From Limosilactobacillus sp. WILCCON 0051 (GTDB lineage: Bacteria; Bacillota; Bacilli; Lactobacillales; Lactobacillaceae), in the NCBI RefSeq assembly GCF_039955095.1, contig NZ_CP154878.1, positions 372,001-436,000 on the forward strand: 64,000 nucleotides of DNA, read 5' to 3'. This document shows positions 1 through 8,364 of this stretch, one piece after another. The position numbers were made by a program, and so were the translations under genes. Positions within the stretch are counted from its first letter, which is position 1; the number at the start of each line of letters is the position of its first letter. The notes beneath the pieces were generated by a model. That model saw only the letters and a list, made by a program, of their open reading frames with translations, did not search any database and was not told the origin of the DNA.

Positions 1-84
1 GTCAACAAAACCACAGGCCACAATATAGTGAGCAACTGCGGCACCAACGTTTCCCATTCCGATAACAGCAACTTTTCGACTCAT
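1..84 (-). CDS. L-2-hydroxyisocaproate/L-lactate dehydrogenase family, N-terminal fragment
   Basis: Only the first 28 codons are in the window; the gene continues beyond the left edge. The protein opens with a Rossmann dinucleotide-binding motif, VAVIGMGNVGAAVAHYI, as in NAD-dependent L-2-hydroxyacid dehydrogenases. The wording resembles the L-2-hydroxyisocaproate dehydrogenase branch more than classical L-LDH, but 28 residues cannot separate the two. The ATG at 84 is preceded on the minus strand by AAAGGGAG at good spacing. The gene is divergent from the HAD gene at 262. The enzyme would reversibly reduce a 2-oxo acid with NADH in the cytoplasm. Confidence 0.7.
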   Translation of the reverse strand, partial: MSRKVAVIGMGNVGAAVAHYIVACGFVD

Positions 85-261
85 ACGGACATCTCCCTTT
101 AAATTAGAATCAAAACTTATTTTTTAATGTTTTTCTAATATTAACGCTATTTTTTATAAATGTCTATGAAAATTTTGCTGAAAATAGCAAAGATTTATTG
201 ATTTGACCATGCTAAGATTAGAAAAACAGATGAAACGATTGATACGAAAGGATGGGTTGCC

Positions 262-1062
262 TTGGGATATTATCTAATCAGCGACTTGGATCATACCCTG
301 CTTAATGAACAGGGAAAGCTGAGTCCAAGAACGATTCTTACGGTTGTTAAAAGCCAGCTGCCATTAATGCTGGCTTCAGCGCGGATGCCGATTCAAATGC
401 TTGACCTGATCAACCAGCTGCAGCTGACTGGACCACAGACGGCTTTAAATGGCGCGGTTGTTTTTCAGCCGGCTGTTCATGAATTTAGGGTTTTAGAGCA
501 GCACGCGATTCCGGATCAAATGGCACAAAAGCTGCAGAACTTGGTTAAAGCTGAATTTCCCGAGCTGAACTTTACCTGGATGGATGCCGAAAGCTGGCAT
601 GTTTCTAAGCTTGATCAGCAGATTGAAACCGAGATTTTTTATACGGGCATTCAGCCAGTTTTTGATGCCGATCAGCGGCCGCTAAAAAACGCGCTGCAGA
701 TTTTGATGATTATTGAAGATTCAAAACGGCTAAAAGAGGTCAAAAAACGGCTTATCGCGAACCATTCAAATGAAATCGCGATTCATGAGGCCGGCGATGG
801 TTATTTAACGATCAACGCCGCAGCTGTCGATAAAGGGTGCGCTGCTCGCTATCTGATTGAGCATGAACTGGCGGACTATGATCAGCTGGTCGCATTTGGT
901 GATGATGAAAATGACCTGCCCATGCTCAAAAGCGTTGCTCATCCAGTTGCTATGGCAAATGCCAGTCAAAGTGTCAAAGAAAGCGCTGAAATAATTGCTT
1001 TAAGCAATGAAGAGGATGGTATAGCCCAAATTATTGAACGAATTGCACCAAACAAGTTCTAA
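262..1062 (+). CDS. Cof-type HAD family sugar-phosphatase
   Basis: A 266-residue cytoplasmic HAD phosphatase. Motif I is DLDHTLLN at about residues 9-16, holding the nucleophile and general-acid aspartates. Motif IV is GDDENDLPML near residue 213, which binds Mg2+. The large insert between them is the Cof-type (C2B) cap. Family members dephosphorylate sugar phosphates, FMN or PLP; the substrate cannot be predicted. The start is TTG, with GAAAGGATGG just upstream and the conserved strand following at once. It lies 57 bp before pgm on the same strand. Confidence 0.85.
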   Translation: MGYYLISDLDHTLLNEQGKLSPRTILTVVKSQLPLMLASARMPIQMLDLINQLQLTGPQTALNGAVVFQPAVHEFRVLEQHAIPDQMAQKLQNLVKAEFPELNFTWMDAESWHVSKLDQQIETEIFYTGIQPVFDADQRPLKNALQILMIIEDSKRLKEVKKRLIANHSNEIAIHEAGDGYLTINAAAVDKGCAARYLIEHELADYDQLVAFGDDENDLPMLKSVAHPVAMANASQSVKESAEIIALSNEEDGIAQIIERIAPNKF

Positions 1063-1119
1063 GTGCGGTATACTTAAGTTACTGTGATACAGGTGATTAT
1101 AATTTAAGGAGATGTCATT

Positions 1120-2844
1120 GTGAGTTGGAAAGATACCTACCAGACTTGGCTTGATCGCAAAGACCTGGAACCAAGCTTGAAGCGTCAATTGGCAGCAATG
1201 AAGGACGAAAAAGAAATCGAGGATGCCTTTTATGGTCCGCTTTCGTTCGGTACGGCCGGCATGCGGGGATTGATGGGCCCTGGTATCAATCGGATGAACG
1301 TCTACACGGTTCGTCAAGCTACAGAAGGCCTGGCTCAATTCATGGATACGCTGGGTGATGAAATCAAGCAGCGCGGGGTTGCCATCAGCTATGATTCCCG
1401 GCATAATTCACGCTTGTTTGCCCATGATGCTGCTCGTGTCTTGGGAGCCCACAATATCAAGGTCTACATCTATGACAATCTGCGGCCGACCCCAGAGCTG
1501 TCATTTGCCGTTCGTTATCAGCATACTTATGCCGGCATTATGATTACGGCCAGCCACAACCCTAAGGAATATAATGGTTACAAGATCTATGGCGAAGATG
1601 GCGGTCAGATGCCACCTAAGGAATCTGATTTAATGACCAGCTACATCCGCAAGATTGATGATATTTTCGACATCAAGCTGGCAGATGAACAAGCAATGCT
1701 CAACAGTGGTCTGGAAACCATCATGGGCGAAGATGTTGACGCTGCCTATCTGGAAAATGCCAAAACGGTCACGATCAACCATGAGCTGGCTAAAAAGTAC
1801 GGCAAGGAAATGAAGTTTGTCTTTACGCCGTTGTGCGGTACGGGACGGATGCTTGGCGAACGGGCCTTGCGTCAAGCCGGCTTTACCAACTATGAGGTTG
1901 AGCCGTTTGAAGGTCAGCCAAACGGGGACTTCCCTGGCCTGGAACATCCTAACCCAGAATTTCCAGAAGCATTCGTTCGTTCTGAAAAACTGGGCAAGCA
2001 GGTCAACGCCGACATTCTGATTGCCACTGATCCGGATGCCGACCGTTTGGGATGCGCAATTCGGCAGCCAGATGGCGAATATCTGCTCTTGACTGGTAAT
2101 CAGATTGCTTCGATCATGCTGCACTACATTTTGGAAGCGCACAAGCAGGCTGGAACGCTGCCAGCCAATGCCGCTGCCGTTAAGTCAATCGTTTCGACTG
2201 AATTTGCCACTAAGATTGCTGCTGATTATGGCGTTAAGATGATTAACGTTTTAACCGGCTTTAAGTGGATTGCCGATCAGATTCACCAATACGAAACCAA
2301 GCACAACCACACGTTTATGTTTGGCTTTGAAGAAAGTTTCGGTTACCTGATCAAGCCATTCGTTCGTGACAAGGATGCCATCCAAACGCTGACGCTGCTG
2401 GCAGAAGTGGCTGCCTACTACCGGAGCCGCAACATGACGCTGTACGATGGTCTGCAGGAATTGTTCCAAAAGTACGGCTACTTCCAAGAAAAGACGATTG
2501 CCAATACCTATGCCGGTGTTGAAGGTCCAGCCAAGATCAAGAGTCTGATGAAGAAGTTCCGTGAAGAAGCGCCAACGCATTTTGCTGGTCAAAAAGTTGC
2601 GGTAACCGAAGACTTCTCCAACAATACCAAGACGCTGGCTGACGGCACGGTTGAAGAGCTGGGAATTCCTGAATCAAATGTATTGCGCTACGTTTTGGCT
2701 GATGGTACCTGGATTGCCATTCGTCCTTCTGGTACGGAACCAAAACTCAAGTACTACATTGGTACGAGTGCTGATACGCTGGCAGGCGCCAAGCAGAAAC
2801 TTGCTGACTTTGAAAAGGCACTGCAAGAATTTGCTGAAGCCTAG
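1120..2844 (+). CDS. pgm: Phosphoglucomutase (alpha-D-phosphohexomutase, PgcA type)
   Basis: A 574-residue enzyme interconverting glucose-1-phosphate and glucose-6-phosphate. It links galactose (Leloir) products and cell-wall sugar nucleotides to the phosphoketolase pathway. All four hexomutase elements are visible: the phosphoserine loop TASHNPKEYNGYK (Ser about 145), the Mg2+ loop DPDADRLG (about 302-309), the sugar loop GFEESFGYL (about 402) and the phosphate loop RPSGTEPK (about 534). The GTG start at 1120 follows TTAAGGAGATG. It may be the sugar-1-phosphate exit for galactose released by the lac cluster at 41-45 kb (inference). A hairpin terminator follows. Confidence 0.95.
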   Translation: MSWKDTYQTWLDRKDLEPSLKRQLAAMKDEKEIEDAFYGPLSFGTAGMRGLMGPGINRMNVYTVRQATEGLAQFMDTLGDEIKQRGVAISYDSRHNSRLFAHDAARVLGAHNIKVYIYDNLRPTPELSFAVRYQHTYAGIMITASHNPKEYNGYKIYGEDGGQMPPKESDLMTSYIRKIDDIFDIKLADEQAMLNSGLETIMGEDVDAAYLENAKTVTINHELAKKYGKEMKFVFTPLCGTGRMLGERALRQAGFTNYEVEPFEGQPNGDFPGLEHPNPEFPEAFVRSEKLGKQVNADILIATDPDADRLGCAIRQPDGEYLLLTGNQIASIMLHYILEAHKQAGTLPANAAAVKSIVSTEFATKIAADYGVKMINVLTGFKWIADQIHQYETKHNHTFMFGFEESFGYLIKPFVRDKDAIQTLTLLAEVAAYYRSRNMTLYDGLQELFQKYGYFQEKTIANTYAGVEGPAKIKSLMKKFREEAPTHFAGQKVAVTEDFSNNTKTLADGTVEELGIPESNVLRYVLADGTWIAIRPSGTEPKLKYYIGTSADTLAGAKQKLADFEKALQEFAEA

Positions 2845-2852
2845 CTAAGCTG

Positions 2853-2886
2853 AAAACGACTTGCGGGAAACCACAAGCCGTTTTTT
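2853..2886 (+). terminator. Rho-independent terminator of pgm
   Basis: Arms AAAACGxCTTG and CAAGxCGTTTT are followed by a T-run, 9 bp after the pgm stop codon. Confidence 0.7.
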
Positions 2887-2919
2887 CGATTAACTATCAA
2901 TATGAAAGCAGGTGATCGG

Positions 2920-3558
2920 ATGGGAATGCACGAGTATTTAAAAAGTTTAAGCGATCTTGAGATGATCAATCGTGCGCCGGGATACTTTAAGTTTGAGCAG
3001 CATAACGTAGCGGCGCATTCATTTAAGGTTACGCAGGCAGCACAGATGCTGGGCGATATTGAAGAACAATCCGGCAATGAGGTCGATTGGCGCTCGCTTT
3101 ATGAAAAGGCCTTGAACCATGATTATACGGAACGTTTTATCGGCGATATCAAAACGCCAGTGAAGTATGCCACGCCTGAGCTGCGCGAGATGCTGGCCAA
3201 GGTTGACGACTCTTTGACGGAAAACTTTATCGAAACCGAGATTCCGCCAGAGTTTCGCCAGGCTTATCGTCGTCGGTTCAGTGAAGGCAAGGATGACAGC
3301 TTGGAAGGGCGGATTCTGTCGGTAGCCGATAAGATTGACCTGATGTATGAATCGTTTGGCGAGATTCAAAAGGGCAATCCTGAGCCGGTCTACATGGATA
3401 TCTATCGCTCTAGTCTGGAGTCGATCATGGAGTTTCGTGAGATGGCCAGCGTAAAGTACTTCTTAAAAAAGATTCTGCCAGAGCTTTTAAAAGACAATGC
3501 CGGGACACAAAGCCAAACCCAATTGGCCGTGATTACCACGCAGATAATTCAGCGCTGA
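2920..3558 (+). CDS. HD-domain (YfbR-like) metal-dependent phosphohydrolase
   Basis: About 212 residues. The spaced motifs of an HD hydrolase are visible: a His in NVAAHSFKV near residue 32, the HD pair in ALNHDYTE near residue 65 and a later Asp in SVADKIDLMYE. This pattern matches YfbR-type 5'-deoxynucleotidases, which remove phosphate from dNMPs, but the substrate is unproven. An ATG at 2902 is in frame but lacks a ribosome site. AGGTGA sits 7 bp before the ATG at 2920, so that start is preferred. The gene is followed by a bidirectional terminator and converges with the gene ending at 3594. Confidence 0.7.
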   Translation: MGMHEYLKSLSDLEMINRAPGYFKFEQHNVAAHSFKVTQAAQMLGDIEEQSGNEVDWRSLYEKALNHDYTERFIGDIKTPVKYATPELREMLAKVDDSLTENFIETEIPPEFRQAYRRRFSEGKDDSLEGRILSVADKIDLMYESFGEIQKGNPEPVYMDIYRSSLESIMEFREMASVKYFLKKILPELLKDNAGTQSQTQLAVITTQIIQR

Positions 3559-3560
3559 CC

Positions 3561-3596
3561 AAAAAAGATTCTGCTGGGCAGGCAGAATCTTTTTTA
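3561..3596. terminator. Bidirectional terminator
   Basis: A perfect 14-bp stem of AAAAAAGATTCTGC and its complement around a 7-nt loop, with an A-run on one side and a T-run on the other. It serves both converging genes and overlaps the stop codon of the minus-strand gene. Confidence 0.85.
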
Positions 3597-4367
3597 GTGG
3601 ATTAATCTGAATGGGACCAGCAATTGGACGTGTCGCTGGCTGGCTGTCAAAGAGCTGAACGAATCTGCGGATAACAACGCATTAAAAAGACCTTTTTGAG
3701 CTGGAATCAGCAGATAGGGCCAGGCTGCCTGCAAGCTTGTCATAACTGGCGATGATAAAACAATCTCGCTAAACCAGCGATGAGCCAATGCAAATGCGAT
3801 ATCGTTTAAGGCAGCGGCAAAGTTCTGGACGTCATTGATGTGAGCCAGATCAGCGTCTTGGTTCATAATTTCATGATCATGCGCCAGATCGCGAGCCAGG
3901 GCAATCAATGGAACGATTCCCGTCTGCAGCAGAAAATAGTCCTGCTCGTCATGCGATTGACCATAATAAAGCTGCAGCGTCTGCCAGGGCTGCTGAGTGC
4001 CAATAACGTCAAGCAGCGCGGCCACGACTGCTTTTGTCTGAACGACGGTTTGATCAGACCGATCACGCGTCGAATTGGCATAGCTGGTCAGCAATTGATT
4101 GGCAAATCTGGTTGAGCCAGCGAATCTTTTAGGATCGGTCATGAATTCTTCGGTAAATGAAGGGATCGAATGATGAATCCTTTGAGCCGCAATGCGACTG
4201 CGCTGTTCGTCAAAAGCAGTGAAGGTATCAAGTCCCAGGGGTGAGTAAAAAAATTCAGTCTCGCCTGGTTTGAGCGGTGAAGATGAAAAAGTCTTTAAAA
4301 TGTAATCATGAACTGGATCGCTGGAGAATTCCTGCAGCAGCTGTTCAAACAATTCATCTGGAATCAT
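3594..4367 (-). CDS. Uncharacterised protein, second member of a tandem paralogous pair
   Basis: About 257 residues, soluble, no signal peptide or transmembrane segment, and no family I recognise. It is clearly paralogous to the next gene upstream on this strand. Both contain SPLxPGxTEF near residue 35, followed by a related strand-helix, then LDxxGT (about 119) and an L-x-L-A-(R/H) helix in the same order. An in-frame ATG at 4376 overlaps the ribosome site AAAGG, so the ATG at 4367 is preferred. It starts 14 bp after the stop of its partner, so the two are one operon. Function unknown. Confidence 0.75.
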   Translation of the reverse strand: MIPDELFEQLLQEFSSDPVHDYILKTFSSSPLKPGETEFFYSPLGLDTFTAFDEQRSRIAAQRIHHSIPSFTEEFMTDPKRFAGSTRFANQLLTSYANSTRDRSDQTVVQTKAVVAALLDVIGTQQPWQTLQLYYGQSHDEQDYFLLQTGIVPLIALARDLAHDHEIMNQDADLAHINDVQNFAAALNDIAFALAHRWFSEIVLSSPVMTSLQAAWPYLLIPAQKGLFNALLSADSFSSLTASQRHVQLLVPFRLIH

Positions 4368-4381
4368 ACGCGCCATCCTTT

Positions 4382-5173
4382 CTAATCTGGCTCTTCGCCG
4401 GCTAGATCAGCATCCAGCGACATTGCCATGATAACTCGGCCGTGCAGATTCCAATAGTCGGCACGGGTCGGAAAGTCGTCTTGAAGCGTCCACCGTTCAA
4501 AATGACGATCCGGCTGTAAAAACAAGGTATCACTGGCAGCGGCCTCGCCTTGATCGGGCTGTTCGGTCATTTCCAGCGCCAAGGTATGGAACAGAGTAAA
4601 GACCCATTGATCAAACTGATGATAGTTGGTTGAAAAAAGATCGTTGGCGGAAAAATTGAAAGCCGCCTCCATTGAATGCGCTAAGTGATACAGTGGTGCA
4701 AAACCAGCAGTAAACATCTGGTAGTCATGATGCATTGGATCGGTGCCAAAAAAGCACAGCAGGGTATGATCCAATGAAGTCGTGCCTACATGATCCAGCA
4801 GCTGGGCACTGACTCGCCAGATATGAATCGGCTGGCCAGTCAGCTCCTCCATCCAGCGCGTGGCCTGAACCGTTGAGTAGCGATAGTCGTTTTCATTGAA
4901 ATCCTGGCTAAAGCTTTGGGAAAATGCCAGCTGCTGAAGATTTTCGGGAATGCCGGCTTTTTGCTGTGCCAATCGGGAACGTTCATTCAATTCTAGCCGT
5001 GCACGATCATAGGCAGTAATCGTTGCTTTAGTGGGGCGAAAAACAAATTCGGTCCGCCCCGGTTCTAAAAGCGGTGAGCGAAAAAATCCCGTCAGATAAT
5101 TGGTATGCTGATTGAAGCGATAGGTAAGATATTCACGTTCTAGTCCTTCACACATAGCTGGCGTAACAAACAT
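4382..5173 (-). CDS. Uncharacterised protein, first member of a tandem paralogous pair
   Basis: About 263 residues, soluble and probably cytoplasmic, with no family recognised. It shares SPLLEPGRTEF, a following A-YDRARLELNERSRLA helix and LLDHVGTT with the downstream paralogue. It is rich in aromatic residues and histidine (for example MHHDYQMF) but has no metal-binding signature I can name. The ATG at 5173 has GGAAAGG at good distance; an upstream in-frame ATG at 5182 overlaps that ribosome site. First gene of a two-gene operon. Confidence 0.75.
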   Translation of the reverse strand: MFVTPAMCEGLEREYLTYRFNQHTNYLTGFFRSPLLEPGRTEFVFRPTKATITAYDRARLELNERSRLAQQKAGIPENLQQLAFSQSFSQDFNENDYRYSTVQATRWMEELTGQPIHIWRVSAQLLDHVGTTSLDHTLLCFFGTDPMHHDYQMFTAGFAPLYHLAHSMEAAFNFSANDLFSTNYHQFDQWVFTLFHTLALEMTEQPDQGEAAASDTLFLQPDRHFERWTLQDDFPTRADYWNLHGRVIMAMSLDADLAGEEPD

Positions 5174-5293
5174 GCCAAACATCCTTTCCGATAGACTGGT
5201 AAGATAACTAATTCTTTCACGTTTTTAGCGGTTTGACAAATAAATGCAATTTGCGCGTCAATCACCTATAATTTAATTATGCCTAGCCGAAAA

Positions 5294-5315
5294 TCCCGTG
5301 ACTTTAGTCATGGGA
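5294..5315. repeat. Left-end hairpin of the IS200/IS605 element
   Basis: An 8-bp stem with one G-T wobble and a 6-nt loop containing TTTAG. In this family the Y1 transposase TnpA recognises such subterminal hairpins on single-stranded DNA. Confidence 0.6.
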
Positions 5316-5328
5316 TGGATAGGCTCAC

Positions 5329-5772
5329 TCAACGTCCATTTGGACACTTTTTCTTTTGGAGTGCATTGTATTTTTGATTGTTGATATAGTTTTCCACTAC
5401 ATCTTTACTCATATTGCCAAGCGTACTCATATAGTAGCTGGGAGACCATAAATGACCACCCCAATATTCAGATTATCAAATTTCTGGATGCCGTTTGAGA
5501 AAAATAAATGTCCTTTGAGCGATAGTGCTGGTTGGCGCCTTGCTAGGTGGAAAACTGATCAGCACATGAACATGATCCGGCATGACTTCCAGCTTTTCGA
5601 TTACAATTTCGTTATCTTTTGCGACCATTCGCAATATGTCTTTCATTTCGTCTATCAGTTCCTTAGTTGAAAAAGTCTGGTGACGATACTTAGTTACCCA
5701 GATTAAATGGTAATGAAAATTATAGATATATCGACGAGTATAAACTGCGTCTTGAATTTTTTCTTTAGTCAT
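5329..5772 (-). pseudogene. tnpA: Y1 transposase TnpA of IS200/IS605, disrupted
   Basis: The N-terminal part is a recognisable HUH/Y1 transposase: FHYHLIWVTKYRHQ, then the HUH motif MPDHVHVLISFPP. The sequence between APTSTI and HPEI is shorter than in the family and reads as small deletions. Right after HPEI come two adjacent in-frame stops (TGA 5476-5478 and TAA 5473-5475). In the same frame the missing C-terminus continues: EYWGGHLWSPSYYMSTLG with the catalytic-helix region, then YINNQKY, ending at a TGA at 5329-5331. The likely original start is the ATG at 5772, preceded by AAGGTG. The transposase is almost certainly inactive. Confidence 0.85.
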
Positions 5773-5836
5773 TAAGAACACCTTAATCGTTATAGTCATT
5801 AGCTGATGATATAATTCAATTAAAGGAGGTGAAAAA

Positions 5837-7093
5837 ATGAAGTCAATGGCACAGTTAGAATATCATTATGGATTGAAGGTTCGTATCTATCCGAGTGATT
5901 ACCAGAAACAAATAATCAAGGTTAACAGCGATGCCAGTCGTTTCGTCTATAATGAGATGGTTGCGATCGGTAAAGAACTCTGGCAATTAAACCGAATCAA
6001 ACTGTCGATTGATACGGTTCAAGATCGGATCCAACAGCTAAAGCTTCGTCAAAACGCTAAGCAGATGTCAAATCATTTCCAGTTTTTAGAAGATGAGCGT
6101 ATTGACAGTCTTGCTAAGGCTAATGCCATTCAAAACTATCACAAGGCTTGGAACGCTTTTCGCAAGGTTCATGAAGCCGGTGTGCCAAAATTTCATCGTA
6201 AAAGCTATGCCTGGCGATACCAGACCAACTGTCAATATCCAAAACAAAAGACGGCCCGGCTAGACAACGGTACCGTCTGCTTTGAAGATCGCAAACATAT
6301 TGTGGTGCCTAAACTAGGACGTTTGCGGATCAAAGGTGCTCAGCAGCGACTATTGGATCGTCAAGGCGAAACACGCATTGGTACGGTAACCATTTCCAAA
6401 GATGCTGCCGATCGATTCTTTCTGTCGCTGCAATTAGGTTCAGATACACCGTTTGTTCCTAAGCTTAGCCGTACTAATCGGCAAATTGGCATTGACCTAA
6501 ATACAGAAAACTTTCTGACTGCCAGTGATGGTCGAACCGTCGCTAACCCACGCTACTATCGAACAATCAAGGGAAAATTAGCTAAAGCACAGCGCACTCT
6601 TTCACGTCGCCAGCGCCGGGCTAAAAAAGAGCAGCGTTCCTTGCGGGAAAGCAAAAACTACCAGAAGCAGCGTTTGTTAGTCGCTAAGATCCATGCACGG
6701 GTATTTGACCGCCGCCATGATTTTCTCCAACGCACGTCTACAGCACTGATCAAGAACCAAGATCTCGTTGTAGCCGAAGAATTGAGGAGTAAGAATCTGC
6801 TAAAAAATCGTGCCTTGGCATTGAGCATCAGCGATGTTGGCTGGCGGTCTTTCTTGGGTATGTTGTCATACAAAGCCGACCTCTATGACCGTCAATTTAT
6901 CACGGTCAGCCCTAAAAACACGACCCAAACCTGTCATGACTGCGGTTTTGTAATGGGAAGTGACGGGACCGAAAAGCTGACACTGGCAGATCGTGAATGG
7001 ATATGTCCACGGTGCCATGTTCATCATATCCGCGATTACAATGCAGCACTGAATATTTTAGAAAAAGGACTCCAGAAACAACAAAAAGCCTAG
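5837..7093 (+). CDS. tnpB: TnpB, RNA-guided nuclease of IS200/IS605
   Basis: A 418-residue full-length TnpB, the compact ancestor-type relative of Cas12. The RuvC-like site is complete: Asp in IGIDLNTEN (about 219), Glu in VVAEELRSKNL (about 313) and Asp in RDYNAALNIL (about 399). A CxxC...CxxC zinc ribbon (CHDCG...CPRCH) lies before the last Asp. AAAGGAGGTG precedes the ATG. Family members cut DNA next to a target-adjacent motif using an RNA (omegaRNA) from the right end of the element. No frameshift or stop is present, in contrast to the neighbouring tnpA. Confidence 0.93.
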   Translation: MKSMAQLEYHYGLKVRIYPSDYQKQIIKVNSDASRFVYNEMVAIGKELWQLNRIKLSIDTVQDRIQQLKLRQNAKQMSNHFQFLEDERIDSLAKANAIQNYHKAWNAFRKVHEAGVPKFHRKSYAWRYQTNCQYPKQKTARLDNGTVCFEDRKHIVVPKLGRLRIKGAQQRLLDRQGETRIGTVTISKDAADRFFLSLQLGSDTPFVPKLSRTNRQIGIDLNTENFLTASDGRTVANPRYYRTIKGKLAKAQRTLSRRQRRAKKEQRSLRESKNYQKQRLLVAKIHARVFDRRHDFLQRTSTALIKNQDLVVAEELRSKNLLKNRALALSISDVGWRSFLGMLSYKADLYDRQFITVSPKNTTQTCHDCGFVMGSDGTEKLTLADREWICPRCHVHHIRDYNAALNILEKGLQKQQKA

Positions 7094-7278
7094 TCAAAAA
7101 GCTGGGCTCATTCCTATGGCAACCTGGGAATGTAAAAGGCATTGGTAATTAGATGATCACTGCTCAAGCAACTGCGGCTGTTTGAGTAAATCGTCCGTAT
7201 CTATGCAAATTGTGGTTCAGACACTCAATATCGGGGTGTTTGCCCACAAGCCATCGACTTTAGCCGATGGTGGTTGAC
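7030..7278 (+). ncRNA. Predicted omegaRNA (reRNA) region of TnpB
   Basis: By family rule the TnpB guide RNA starts within the 3' end of tnpB and runs through the right end, with the guide read from flanking DNA. Here that covers the last codons of tnpB, a 150-bp non-coding tail and the right-end hairpin at 7251-7270. The guide would begin at or just after about 7278 with GACAACGCTACC. Placement is inferred from the family; the 5' end cannot be seen. Confidence 0.4.
7251..7270. repeat. Right-end hairpin of the IS200/IS605 element
   Basis: A CCATCG/CGATGG stem around an ACTTTAGC loop, followed by TGGTTGAC. The loop shares ACTTTAG with the left-end hairpin, supporting a common TnpA recognition structure. 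Confidence 0.65.
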
Positions 7279-7306
7279 GACAACGCTACCTCAAGGAGGA
7301 ATTGAA

Positions 7307-7510
7307 ATGGATAAGCCAACGCGTCGTCGGATTGATGGCCAGATCTTATTATCAGGGCTGGCTAATTTTGCCATGTTTGTCGGCGGTTTTTGTCTGGCCG
7401 GCAAGCATATGGGCTGGATGGCGGCTATGCTGCTGATCTATTTAGCAGCGACCGGACTGCAGTTTTATCTAATGGGTAAATTAGCCGTTGAACAGCGTCA
7501 TGATGATTGA
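7307..7510 (+). CDS. Small membrane protein of unknown function
   Basis: 67 residues with a charged N-terminus (MDKPTRRRIDGQ) and two hydrophobic helices (about 12-30 and 36-55). I recognise no family. The ATG at 7307 follows CAAGGAGGAATTGAA, a strong ribosome site. Reading the frame further upstream would run into the IS right end. It lies 50 bp before the next gene and is probably co-transcribed with it. The IS200/IS605 insertion directly upstream may have separated it from its native promoter. Confidence 0.7.
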   Translation: MDKPTRRRIDGQILLSGLANFAMFVGGFCLAGKHMGWMAAMLLIYLAATGLQFYLMGKLAVEQRHDD

Positions 7511-7560
7511 AAGTGCGCTATACTGGATAAAAGAATAATTTAAAAAGGAGCCCTTTGCCA

Positions 7561-8256
7561 ATGATTTTGACTTTTGCCGTCAATGGTACGCTATTGGACG
7601 AAACGCCATTTTTTGAAAAATTAAAAGCACTTGCTGAAGAACCAAAACTGGATGCAGAACAGGTTGCTTTTGCCTATCGTTTTTATCAGGCCCGTCTGCA
7701 GTATGGCCAGGCCTATCAAGATGCCAAGACGATCTTAAAACAGACCTTGATGCTGATGGATGTTCAGTTTAATGATCGGGGCTGGTTTGCTCGTCACTAC
7801 GAAGAACTGCTGGCTGCAAAAAAAGAACTGTCGCCATTTGATGATGCGTTAAAAGCGCTGCCGCTGCTCAAGCGCCACAATAAGCTATATGCAGTTGCCA
7901 ACACTGACAATGATATTGCTCAGGCTCAGCTGCAGGCGCTTGATGAATGGCTGGATGGTATTTTAACGGCTGAACAGGCACAGTCCTACCAGCCGCAAGC
8001 TGCTTTGTTTGAGCGAGTTGCTGAAAAGCTTGATTTTGACCATCAAGCGCATGCTCACATTGGCAGCGACTATTGGCAAGACATTAAGCCAGCTGCGGAT
8101 CGTTCCTGGCATAATGTCTGGATCAATCGTCAGGCAATGGCCAACTCGCGGATGTACAAGCATAACAAGGCTTTGCCGACTCTAGAGAAGTTGCCGGACT
8201 ATATCGCACGGGTGGCACCGGATATGGAAGAACGTGCTGGGCGCCAGTCAAACTAA
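7561..8256 (+). CDS. HAD-like protein lacking both catalytic aspartates
   Basis: About 231 residues with the fold layout of a haloacid-dehalogenase-like hydrolase with a helical cap. The N-terminal strand and loop read LTFAVNGTLLDE where active members read FDxDGTLLD. The nucleophile Asp is Ala (GCC) and the general-acid Asp is Asn (AAT). A motif-IV-like GSDYWQDIKPA remains near residue 180. A catalytic phosphatase is therefore unlikely; a binding or regulatory role is possible. AAAGGAG lies 10 bp before the ATG at 7561; a TTG at 7555 is the alternative start. Confidence 0.75.
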   Translation: MILTFAVNGTLLDETPFFEKLKALAEEPKLDAEQVAFAYRFYQARLQYGQAYQDAKTILKQTLMLMDVQFNDRGWFARHYEELLAAKKELSPFDDALKALPLLKRHNKLYAVANTDNDIAQAQLQALDEWLDGILTAEQAQSYQPQAALFERVAEKLDFDHQAHAHIGSDYWQDIKPAADRSWHNVWINRQAMANSRMYKHNKALPTLEKLPDYIARVAPDMEERAGRQSN

Positions 8257-8263
8257 GCAAGAT

Positions 8264-8291
8264 AAGCTGCCAGAACAAAGGCAGCTTTTTA
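8264..8291 (+). terminator. Rho-independent terminator of the HAD-like gene
   Basis: AAGCTGCC pairs with GGCAGCTT around an 8-nt loop, followed by TTT. It lies 7 bp after the stop and about 30 bp before the IS66 left end. Confidence 0.8.
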
Positions 8292-8364
8292 TTTTGAAAT
8301 GATCTGAAAATGACAGTGCAAAGTAAGCACACTATAACCAACCGCATATGATTAAATCCCAAGT

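Larger units (their letters stand above)
5281..7278. mobile_element. IS200/IS605-family element with degenerate tnpA and intact tnpB
   Basis: The element is bounded by short imperfect hairpins rather than inverted repeats, as expected for this family. The left-end hairpin is TCCCGTGA/TCATGGGA at 5294-5315. The right-end hairpin is CCATCG/CGATGG at 7251-7270. Inside are divergent tnpA (minus) and tnpB (plus). Exact cleavage sites cannot be fixed by eye, so the ends are good to roughly 10 bp. The element sits upstream of the ribosome site of the small membrane protein gene at 7307. Confidence 0.8.

Noticed and set aside
5452..5670. 72-codon plus-strand frame within the IS200/IS605 element
   Set aside because: It is the antisense of the disrupted tnpA and shows no domain.
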